From Pseudomonadota bacterium (lineage in GTDB: Bacteria; Pseudomonadota; Gammaproteobacteria; UBA5335), in assembly GCA_021783685.1 (NCBI GenBank), contig JAJXTQ010000098.1, positions 1 through 7,051 on the forward strand: 7,051 nt of DNA, in the 5' to 3' direction. The number at the start of each line of letters is the position of its first letter. Position 1 is the first letter of the stretch. Under the pieces are notes generated by a model that did not search any database, had not been told where the DNA came from, and saw nothing but the letters and a program-made list of their open reading frames with translations. Positions 1 through 7,051 of the stretch are shown here, piece after piece. Both the position numbers and the translations under genes were made by a program.

Positions 1-1819
<1,819 letters not shown>

Positions 1820-1869
1820 TCACCCCCCTGTCGCAAAGCCGACATCTCCCGGAGAGACCGCCCGAAGCC

Positions 1870-1887
1870 GTCGGCCTGAAGGCCGAC
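1870..1887. repeat. REP-like palindrome between draT and the SIR2-like gene
   Basis: GTCGGCCTGAAGGCCGAC is a perfect 18-bp inverted repeat that folds as a 7-bp GC stem with a TGAA loop. It is followed by CTACAGC. Sequences of the type GTCGGCCTGAAGGCCGACCTACA are familiar as dispersed intergenic REP-like elements in proteobacteria. It lies 50 nt after the draT stop, has no T-tract, and could weaken read-through. A smaller inverted repeat (CGTGC/GCACG, 1899-1913) follows. Confidence 0.6.
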
Positions 1888-1944
1888 CTACAGCCGGGCG
1901 TGCTTCTTGCACGCAGAGGGACATCTCGTCCGGAACCCGACATC

Positions 1945-2814
1945 ATGATTCCTCCCGCGCTCCTCGCCCAATGGCGAATCGGCCTCGCCGACGCGAGCAT
2001 CGTTCCCTATCTCGGTCCCGGCGCGCTCGCCGACGTCCGCTCCCAGATCGACGGCAGCCCCATGCCGGCCACCAGCGAACAGTTGATCCTGGCCATGAAT
2101 GGTGGCCGACTGATGGCCGCCAAGCTGATGCATGAGTTTCCGCGCGCGGCGATGAATGTCGAACAAAAACACGGGCGCAACGCCGTCACCCGCTTTCTCG
2201 ACACCACCTATGGGACCCCCCAGTGGAGCCGGGCTGCGCTGCACCGCTGGCTGGCCGCCATCGCCCCGCCCTACGTGATCGACATCAATCGCGACACGCA
2301 ACTGCTGGAGGATTACGCCGGGAAGCCGCACCTGTTGATTCTCGGCTGTGCGCGCATCGGCGGAGCCGATTACCGCTTCACGCTCTACGCCCACGACGGC
2401 GAGAGCTACACCAAAATCGATCCGGCGCGGTCCGATCCGGGCTGGCCCATCCTGTTCAAGCCGATGGGCGCACCCATCCCCCAGTCGAGCTATATCGCCT
2501 CGGATGCCGATTATGTCGATTACATCACCGAACTGATGGGCGGCTTCGCGGTGCCGTATTTCGTCAAGACGCGACGCCGCGGCAAGCGCTATCTGCTGTT
2601 GGGCATGCGCCTCGATCGCGACTCGGAGCGCATGGTGCTCTCCGACCTGATCTACGATGCCGCCAACGAACCGGCCGGCTGGGCACTGATGCTGCAGCCC
2701 AGCGACAAGGAGCGCCGCTGTTGCCAGCGCCTGGGCATCGAGATCATCGAGGCCACGGTAGACGAACTGCTGCACGCTTGGCCCGTTGCCGAGACGGCCG
2801 CGGTCACGGCGTAA
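1945..2814 (+). CDS. SIR2-like (SIR2_2-type) NAD-binding-fold protein of the draT region
   Basis: The product has 289 residues and no signal peptide or membrane segment. It follows the order of SIR2_2-type domains. A glycine-rich loop, IVPYLGPGAL, is at residues 19-28 (compare the IVPFVGAG type). HRWLAAIAPPYVIDINRD at 100-117 takes the place of the usual TNYD segment. FKPMGAP at 171-177 replaces the usual K-x-HG motif, so the catalytic histidine position appears to be Met174. An SYIASDADYVDYI stretch at 182-194 and a YLLLGMRLDRDSERM strand-turn at 216-230 resemble the SIR2_2 C-terminal half. The ATG at 1945 is preferred over the upstream GTG at 1900, because similarity to the fold begins there and the GTG lies in a hairpin. 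The gene lies downstream of draT, separated by 125 bp, and converges on draG. A role in NAD-linked nitrogenase regulation is inferred only from context. Confidence 0.68.
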   Translation: MIPPALLAQWRIGLADASIVPYLGPGALADVRSQIDGSPMPATSEQLILAMNGGRLMAAKLMHEFPRAAMNVEQKHGRNAVTRFLDTTYGTPQWSRAALHRWLAAIAPPYVIDINRDTQLLEDYAGKPHLLILGCARIGGADYRFTLYAHDGESYTKIDPARSDPGWPILFKPMGAPIPQSSYIASDADYVDYITELMGGFAVPYFVKTRRRGKRYLLLGMRLDRDSERMVLSDLIYDAANEPAGWALMLQPSDKERRCCQRLGIEIIEATVDELLHAWPVAETAAVTA

Positions 2815-2831
2815 GCCCTCGCCGCGGCTTA
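2812..2831. terminator. Short inverted repeat at the convergent ends of the SIR2-like gene and draG
   Basis: TAAGCC (2812-2817) and GGCTTA (2826-2831) are inverted around 8 nt. The outer bases are the two stop codons themselves: TAA of the SIR2-like gene on the plus strand and TAA of draG on the minus strand. The 6-bp stem without T-tracts is weak. It could at most be a small bidirectional terminator. Confidence 0.3.
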
Positions 2832-3733
2832 TGCGAGTCGCGGTGCCAGCAAGGCCCGCGCCTGCCGGGCGCAGGCGCGGCGAACCGCCGGATCGAGCGC
2901 CTTGAGCCAGGGCTGCGGCAGCGCCGGCATGCCGTACAGCGCACCCGCGAGCATGCCGGCGATGGCGCCGGTGGTATCGGCATCGCCGCCGCGATTGACC
3001 ACATCGACCAGGCAGTTCTCGAAGCCGCCGACATCGACCACCGCCTGCAGTACCACCTGCAGCGTCTCGACCACCCAACCGCTGGGGAACTCGCGGCGCG
3101 GCCGGTGGCGAAAGGCAAAGACCGGATTTTCCTTCACCAGGGGGGAGATGCGCTGGCGGAACACCTCCCGCAGGGAGTCGCCGCGCAAAAATCCTGCACC
3201 GCCAGCGCCAGGAATTCGCAGGCCGCATCCGACATCGCGTTATGGTGCGTGACGTGCGCCTGAGCGCGCACGCAGGCACGCACGCAGGCTTCCGACCGAC
3301 CGAAGCTGGCCAGCGCCACCGGCAGCACGCGCATCGCGGCGCCGTTGCCGGCGTCGCTCTCCGACGGCGGCGCCTCCGGCTCGCCGCTACGACGGAAGGC
3401 CAGCAGATTGCGGCGCACGGTGTTGCCGATATCGACCGGCTTGGAGCGCATCCAGGCATCGAAGGCGCGGGCGCAGGAGAGCGGCCTGACTTCGCCCTGG
3501 TCGGCGAGTATCGCCTCGCCCAGGGCGAGGCTCATGGTGGTGTCGTCGGTCACCTGGCCGGGCTTGAGATGCAGCCAACCACCGCCGACGATCTGCCGAT
3601 GGACGCCGTATTGGCGGGCAATCTCGCGCGGCGTCATGAACTCGACCGTGGCGCCGAGCGCGTCGCCCAATGCCAGACCGAGGTAGGCGGCCTCGGCCCG
3701 CGCCAGTACCTCGGCGACTGAGACCCCGCTCAC
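2829..3733 (-). pseudogene. draG: ADP-ribosyl-[dinitrogen reductase] glycohydrolase DraG, interrupted by a -1 frameshift
   Basis: DraG removes ADP-ribose from NifH and reactivates nitrogenase. It is a Mn2+-dependent enzyme. From GTG 3733 the first frame encodes residues 1-182, including the metal-binding VTDDTTMSLALG (about 62-73), and then runs out of frame to a stop at 3134. The rest, in the -1 frame from 3188 to 2829, starts LRGDSLREVF and carries the second metal motif NRGGDADTTGAIAG. Joined at DF|LRGD, the product has about 301 residues, close to the roughly 294 of known DraG. The break is at a T5 run on the minus strand (3191-3187), where six Ts would keep frame. It could be a homopolymer sequencing error, a real mutation or ribosomal slippage. 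Without correction the protein loses half its metal site. The start has no clear Shine-Dalgarno. A repeat lies directly upstream, between draG and fdxD. Confidence 0.9.
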
Positions 3734-3742
3734 CGGCTCGAT

Positions 3743-3826
3743 CGGCCTCGCAACGACAGAGAAGAAGCCTCACTGCGAGGCCGCAGGCCGCGGCAGTCTG
3801 GATTGCCACGCTTCGCTCGCAATGAT
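3743..3826. repeat. Dispersed palindromic intergenic repeat (the kind mistranslated as 'RHCERSVAIQ')
   Basis: The element has two units. The left one is a 10-bp perfect inverted repeat, CGGCCTCGCA (3743-3752) and TGCGAGGCCG (3774-3783). The right one is ATTGC...GCAAT (3802-3823) around CACGCTTCGCTC. The segment GATTGCCACGCTTCGCTCGC is a widely recognised mobile, MITE/REP-like intergenic sequence. Its reverse strand is often mis-annotated as a peptide resembling RHCERSVAIQ, and that reading frame is present here. It ends about 10 bp before the draG start and separates draG from fdxD. A further 13-bp palindrome, ATGGATGATCCAT (3834-3846), lies between it and the fdxD stop. Confidence 0.75.
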
Positions 3827-3876
3827 GGGGTCGATGGATGATCCATGGACAGGGGTTAAACGTCGATAAGGGTCGA

Positions 3877-4164
3877 TTACGCCGGCTTGACGACAATGGT
3901 GCCGCCGAGGATCTGCGCCTGACAGGCGAGCCGATGATGGCTCGGTGTCAGGTTGTTTTTCAAAACCTGGTCTTCCAGCACGGAAGGCGAGGCCAGATGC
4001 TCATGGCCGGAAATGATCTGGGTGAGGCAGGTGCAGCACTCGCCTTCGCGGCAGCCGTAGGTGATGCCGGCACCGATCTTTTCCGATACTTCGATGAGGC
4101 GCGTACCGGCTGGCACCGTGACGGTGACGCCGATGTCCTGGAAAGTGACGCTGGCTTTGGGCAC
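3877..4164 (-). CDS. fdxD: [2Fe-2S] plant-type ferredoxin, FdxD-like
   Basis: This is a 95-residue soluble electron carrier. The plant-type [2Fe-2S] motif is clear: C38-x4-C43-x2-C46 in CREGECCTC, with the fourth ligand in RLACQAQ near residue 80. An extra cysteine sits at 44. The start is GTG 4164, supported by AAGGAG at 4177-4172, 7 nt upstream. That Shine-Dalgarno overlaps the stop codon of the preceding ferredoxin gene, suggesting translational coupling. Small [2Fe-2S] ferredoxins of this kind (FdxD, related to the Azotobacter FeSII/Shethna protein but shorter) occur in nif clusters. They may donate electrons to nitrogenase or NifB, or protect nitrogenase from oxygen. The family call is firm; the exact name and role are inferred. 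Confidence 0.9.
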   Translation of the reverse strand: MPKASVTFQDIGVTVTVPAGTRLIEVSEKIGAGITYGCREGECCTCLTQIISGHEHLASPSVLEDQVLKNNLTPSHHRLACQAQILGGTIVVKPA

Positions 4165-4171
4165 GGGCTGG

Positions 4172-4177
4172 CTCCTT
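4172..4177 (-). promoter_or_regulatory. Ribosome binding site of the [2Fe-2S] ferredoxin, overlapping the upstream stop codon
   Basis: AAGGAG on the minus strand begins at the A of the upstream TGA (4179-4177). It lies 7 nt before the GTG start at 4164, so it decides this non-ATG start. Confidence 0.8.
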
Positions 4178-4455
4178 CAACGCGCCGCGATCGTGGCCTG
4201 TGCCGCCGCCCAGCGCTCGGGGGGAATACCGGTCAAAGAACCGGGCGGATTCAGCGCTTCGCCCAGCTCGTCGAGGATGGCGCCTTCGATCGGGCAGATG
4301 GCTGCGCACTGGGCGGCGCGGAAATCGCCCAGGCACTCGGTGCATTTGTCGCCTGCGATCAGGAAATGCGGCTGCGCCTCATAGATGGCCTGATTCGGAC
4401 ACAGCGGCTGGCAGGCCTGGCAATTGACGCAGCTCTCGATGATTTCCAGGGCCAT
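4177..4455 (-). CDS. 2[4Fe-4S] ferredoxin of the nifB operon (FdxN/FdxB-like)
   Basis: This is a 92-residue bacterial-type ferredoxin. The first cluster motif is C9-x2-C12-x2-C15-x3-C19-P (ESCVNCQACQPLCP). The second is C38-x2-C41-x8-C50-x3-C54-P. The 8-residue spacing in the second motif and the C-terminal extension are typical of Allochromatium/FdxN-type nif ferredoxins. The ATG at 4455 is preferred because the family usually begins MALxI and AAGGA (4468-4464) is 8 nt upstream. An in-frame ATG at 4491 would add 12 residues (MRLSETERRTKI). The gene lies 56 nt after nifB and 12 nt before the [2Fe-2S] ferredoxin, so all three are probably co-transcribed. Ferredoxins next to nifB are thought to supply electrons for NifB radical-SAM chemistry or to nitrogenase. 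Confidence 0.93.
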   Translation of the reverse strand: MALEIIESCVNCQACQPLCPNQAIYEAQPHFLIAGDKCTECLGDFRAAQCAAICPIEGAILDELGEALNPPGSLTGIPPERWAAAQATIAAR

Positions 4456-4511
4456 GATCTTTGTCCTTCGCTCAGTTTCGCTCAATCTCATGCACCGGCG
4501 ACCGCGCTCGC

Positions 4512-6026
4512 TCACGCGCGCTTTATCGCCGCCGACCCGGCGTCCAGCTTTCCGGCGGTCAGCATCTCGTGCCAAACCGCCATCACGGCTTGTTCGATCG
4601 GCTCCATGGCGTGTTCGCCGTTGGGCATGATGCCGGCGGCTGCCAATCGCTCCCAGGGTTCGTAACCGATCCGGGAACAGAGCACCACCTCGCAGTCCGC
4701 GAGTGCCGTCAGGATTCTGTCCAGCAGCGCATCGTCGGCGTCGCAGTTCTCGGCGCCCGAGCAGTAGGCATCGGCCCGACGATGGCCGACCAGGCTGGCA
4801 CCGGTCGCACTGGCCTGGTAGACCAGGAATTCCCTGGCGTGCCCGAAGTGGCTGGCGACCCGACCGCCCTTTGCCGCCACCGCCATCAGCACCGGGCGGC
4901 CGATGGCTTCGGCAGCCGGACGGGAGGCTGACGGCTGGAAGCGGATGAGCTGCGCCGGCCGCAAGGGAGCAGCGGCGCGTTTGGCTTCCAGTTCGGCCAG
5001 GATTTTCGTGCGCCATTCGCGTCTTGCCGCGAGCGCGGTGTCATGGTCGATGTCCATGGCCGCGATCTTGTCCAGGCTGAACTCGGCGCCGCGATCCTCG
5101 CCGAGCAGACCCACGGCGTCGGCGCGGCACTGGCGGCAGTGGCGCATCATGTTCATGTCGCCGGCGCACTCGTCCTGCAGCGCCATGAGCTCGGCCGGCG
5201 TCGGCGTCCGTTGTCCCATCACGCCGTAGAAACTGCCGTGCGCGGCTTCGGCGATCAGCGGCATGACGTTGTGCAGGAAGGCCCCCTTGGCCTTGACGAT
5301 CGCCGCCACTTCCTTGAGATGCCGGTCATTGACGCCGGGAATCAGCACCGAGTTGACCTTGACCAGAATGCCGCGCGCCGCCAGCATTTCCAGGCCTCTC
5401 TGTTGCCGTTCGATCAGGATGGCGGCGGCGGCGCGTCCATGAATGCGCCGGTTCTGCCAGAAGATCCAGGGGTAGATCTGTTCCCCGACCTCGGGATCGA
5501 CGCAGTTGATGGTGATGGTGACGTGATCGATGTTGTGCCGCGCCAGTTCATCGACGTGATCCGGCAGCGCGAGGCCGTTGGTGGACAGGCAAAGCTTGAT
5601 GTCCGGCGCCTTCAGGGCGAGCCCGCGGAAGGTCGCGAAGGTCCTCTCGGGATTGGCCAGCGGGTCGCCCGGCCCGGCGATGCCGAGCACGCTCATTTGC
5701 GGGATTGCCGCCGCTACGGCCAAGGCCTTGTGCACCGCCTGCTCGGGGCTCAGCAACTCGGAGACGACGCCGGGGCGCGACTCGTTGGCGCAATCGTACT
5801 TGCGGTTGCAATAATGGCACTGGATATTGCAGGCCGGCGCCACCGCGACGTGCATGCGCGCGAAGTGATGGTGCGCCTCCTCCGAATAGCAGGGATGATC
5901 CTGCACCCGCGCGCGGAGCGCATCCGGCAGCCCGGCACCGGCCATCTGGCCGTTATTGGCGCCGCAGCTGCCGGCCTGGCAGCCGGCTGACGGGCCGGGT
6001 GTCGATTCAATGACGGGCAGATCCAT
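4512..6026 (-). CDS. nifB: Nitrogenase FeMo-cofactor biosynthesis radical SAM protein NifB
   Basis: NifB fuses two [4Fe-4S] clusters and inserts the central carbide from S-adenosylmethionine to make NifB-co, the FeMo-co precursor. The 504-residue product is full length. It has the N-terminal cysteine-rich GCQAGSCG (15-22) and the conserved HPCYSEEAHHHFARMHVAVA segment (44-63). The radical SAM motif is C66-x3-C70-x2-C73, followed by NRKYDCANESRPG. GIAGPGDPLAN lies at 115-125. A C297-x2-C300 pair (RHCRQC) marks the end of the core. A NifX/NafY-like domain (about 377-490, with SHFGHAREFLVYQ) follows, as in the fused proteobacterial NifB. The ATG at 6026 has only a weak TGGA upstream. A perfect sigma-54 promoter and a NifA site precede the gene. 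It heads an operon with two ferredoxins and possibly draG. Confidence 0.98.
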   Translation of the reverse strand: MDLPVIESTPGPSAGCQAGSCGANNGQMAGAGLPDALRARVQDHPCYSEEAHHHFARMHVAVAPACNIQCHYCNRKYDCANESRPGVVSELLSPEQAVHKALAVAAAIPQMSVLGIAGPGDPLANPERTFATFRGLALKAPDIKLCLSTNGLALPDHVDELARHNIDHVTITINCVDPEVGEQIYPWIFWQNRRIHGRAAAAILIERQQRGLEMLAARGILVKVNSVLIPGVNDRHLKEVAAIVKAKGAFLHNVMPLIAEAAHGSFYGVMGQRTPTPAELMALQDECAGDMNMMRHCRQCRADAVGLLGEDRGAEFSLDKIAAMDIDHDTALAARREWRTKILAELEAKRAAAPLRPAQLIRFQPSASRPAAEAIGRPVLMAVAAKGGRVASHFGHAREFLVYQASATGASLVGHRRADAYCSGAENCDADDALLDRILTALADCEVVLCSRIGYEPWERLAAAGIMPNGEHAMEPIEQAVMAVWHEMLTAGKLDAGSAAIKRA

Positions 6027-6063
6027 GGCGATGGTCCATTTCGTTGGCTGTTGCCCTCAATTC

Positions 6064-6079
6064 AGCAACCCTCGTGCCA
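6064..6079 (-). promoter_or_regulatory. Sigma-54 (-24/-12) promoter of nifB
   Basis: On the minus strand the sequence is TGGCACGAGGGTTGCT, an exact match to TGGCACG-N4-TTGCW. The predicted start near 6053 gives a leader of about 27 nt before the nifB ATG. Confidence 0.95.
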
Positions 6080-6097
6080 TGCCGCGACTGAATGCTA

Positions 6098-6118
6098 AGC
6101 CGCTGAAACAAAGCGGCT
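6098..6118. repeat. Stem-loop between nifA and the nifB promoter, possible nifA terminator
   Basis: AGCCGCT and AGCGGCT form a perfect 7-bp stem with a 7-nt loop, about 59 nt past the nifA stop on the minus strand. It is followed by TAGCATTC rather than a T-tract, so rho-independent termination would be weak. It sits between the NifA site and the -24/-12 promoter of nifB and could also be structural. No other gene fits in 6027-6176. Confidence 0.4.
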
Positions 6119-6135
6119 ATGAAAGTCAGGCTGAC

Positions 6136-6151
6136 TGTCGCAAACGCGACA
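6136..6151 (-). promoter_or_regulatory. NifA upstream activator site for nifB
   Basis: TGTCGCAAACGCGACA is an exact TGT-N10-ACA site with symmetric TGTCG/CGACA arms. It is centred about 90 bp upstream of the predicted nifB start and only 26 bp after the nifA stop codon. Confidence 0.9.
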
Positions 6152-6176
6152 TTGCGCGATAAATGACAGATCCGCG

Positions 6177-7051
6177 TCAGAGCTGCTTGACCTCGATGTT
6201 GAGGGTCTGGATGCGGTAGGCGATCTGGCGCGGCGTCATGCCGAGCAGACGCGCTGCGCGCGCCTGTACCCAGCCGGCCCGCTCCAGCGCGTAGATGACA
6301 CGCTGACGTTCGCTCTGTTCGCTGCCCGGATCGAGCGCGGTCACGGATTCATCGCTGCCTGGTCCGGTCCCGGCAGGCGCTTTTTCGCGGCGCTCCGACG
6401 CCTCCCCGAGCGGAGGCTCCCTGGAAGAAAGAGCGCCTGCGGTGCGGCCGGCACCGGCTCGGTCGATGCGGATCAGGTCGGCATCGATTTCGCCGTCCGC
6501 CGACATCACCGCGGCGCGCTCCAGACAGTTCTCCAGCTCGCGCACATTGCCGGGCCAGTGGTGCTGTGCCAGACGTCGCTGCGCCGCCGCCGTCAGGGTC
6601 AGCGGCCGGCCCTGGACGAGGACCAGCCGGTCGAGTAGATGGCGGGCGATCTCCGCCAGATCCTCCATGCGCTCCCGCAGCGGCGGCGGCAAAATGGGCA
6701 TGACGTTGAGGCGGTAGTAGAGGTCTTCGCGGAAGTCGCCGCTCTCCACCGCCAGCTCTAGGTTGCGATGGGTCGCCGCGATCAAGCGCACATCCACCTT
6801 CAGGGTGCGGCCGCCGCCGACGCGCTCCAGTTCGCCTTCCTGCAGCACGCGCAGCAGCTTGGCCTGAAAGGCTGGCGAGATTTCGCCGATTTCATCGAGA
6901 AACAAGGTGCCGCCGTCGGCCATCTCGAAGCGGCCCTTGCGCAAATTCACGGCGCCGGTAAAGGCGCCCTTCTCGTGGCCGAACAGTTCGGACTCGAGCA
7001 GGTTCTCCGGCAGCGAGGCGCAGTTCAAGCGCACGTAGGGCCCGCGCGCGC
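6177..7051 (-). CDS. nifA: Nif-specific sigma-54 activator NifA, C-terminal two thirds of AAA+ domain to DNA-binding domain (5' end outside window)
   Basis: NifA is the enhancer-binding ATPase that opens sigma-54 promoters of nif genes. 290 codons and the TGA stop are present. The frame runs open off the right edge ([15 protein letters not shown]...), so Walker A and the GAF domain are missing. Visible are [15 protein letters not shown] with the sigma-54-contacting GAFTGA loop, Walker [13 protein letters not shown], the sensor-type stretch [11 protein letters not shown], the arginine-finger region [21 protein letters not shown], and [20 protein letters not shown] variable Pro/Gly/Glu-rich linker follows. 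The C-terminal Fis-type helix-turn-helix is [32 protein letters not shown]. The C-x4-C part of the oxygen-sensing cysteine motif between AAA+ and linker is absent, as in NifL-controlled NifA of Azotobacter type. A nifL gene upstream is therefore expected but cannot be seen. Confidence 0.96.
   Translation of the reverse strand, partial: ARGPYVRLNCASLPENLLESELFGHEKGAFTGAVNLRKGRFEMADGGTLFLDEIGEISPAFQAKLLRVLQEGELERVGGGRTLKVDVRLIAATHRNLELAVESGDFREDLYYRLNVMPILPPPLRERMEDLAEIARHLLDRLVLVQGRPLTLTAAAQRRLAQHHWPGNVRELENCLERAAVMSADGEIDADLIRIDRAGAGRTAGALSSREPPLGEASERREKAPAGTGPGSDESVTALDPGSEQSERQRVIYALERAGWVQARAARLLGMTPRQIAYRIQTLNIEVKQL

Noticed and set aside
2223..3263. 346-codon plus-strand open frame
   Set aside because: It starts inside the SIR2-like gene in another frame and continues antisense to draG. 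No family features.
1888..3459. 523-codon minus-strand open frame
   Set aside because: It spans the SIR2-like gene antisense and draG in a wrong frame. The sequence is low-complexity Arg/Ala/Gly-rich, and it contradicts the clear DraG frames.
3792..3808. TGGCA...TGC on the minus strand as a sigma-54 promoter for draG
   Set aside because: The GG-to-GC spacing is one base too long for sigma-54, and the sequence is part of the dispersed repeat.
3387..3896. 169-codon minus-strand frame containing HCERSVAIQ
   Set aside because: This peptide is a well-known artefact of translating the dispersed palindromic repeat, and the remainder overlaps draG out of frame.
3838..4665. 275-codon plus-strand open frame over the ferredoxins
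   Set aside because: It is antisense to two ferredoxins whose cysteine motifs are unmistakable.
4177..5016. Extended 279-codon version of the 2[4Fe-4S] ferredoxin reaching into nifB
   Set aside because: The extra N-terminus is the out-of-frame shadow of the nifB 3' end. The ATG at 4455 has a good Shine-Dalgarno and fits family length.
5043..5990. 315-codon plus-strand open frame
   Set aside because: It is antisense to nifB with no recognisable domain.

Overview
This window is one edge of a nitrogen-fixation (nif) region. Base composition is high GC. The NifA is of the NifL-partnered type without the oxygen-sensing cysteines, and the intergenic repeats and gene content look proteobacterial. 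A free-living betaproteobacterial diazotroph (Rhodocyclales/Azoarcus-like) is my best guess; the lineage is inferred from general knowledge, not from a search.

Layout. On the minus strand at the left edge is nifH (dinitrogenase reductase), complete at its start but cut at its C-terminus by the window edge. Divergent from it on the plus strand is draT, which encodes the ADP-ribosyltransferase that inactivates NifH. It is followed by a SIR2-like protein gene. Convergent with that gene, on the minus strand, is draG, the hydrolase that removes the ADP-ribose. draG is broken by an apparent -1 frameshift at a T5 run. Upstream of draG lie a dispersed palindromic repeat, a [2Fe-2S] ferredoxin (fdxD-like), a 2[4Fe-4S] ferredoxin, nifB and the 3' part of nifA, all on the minus strand.

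Regulatory sites are clear. nifB has a perfect sigma-54 -24/-12 promoter and a TGT-N10-ACA NifA site. nifH has a good -24/-12 promoter and a NifA site about 130 bp upstream, which lies inside the draT reading frame. A weaker, opposite-facing -24/-12-like sequence would serve draT and share the same TGCA core as the nifH promoter.

How it works together. NifA with sigma-54 activates nifH and nifB. NifB makes the FeMo-co precursor. The two ferredoxins probably feed electrons to NifB or nitrogenase. DraT and DraG reversibly ADP-ribosylate the Fe protein, and the target arginine (R102) is visible in this NifH. The target, the writer and the (frame-disrupted) eraser are all here. The SIR2-like protein, which has lost the usual catalytic His-Gly motif, is an uncharacterised candidate NAD-binding partner of this switch.
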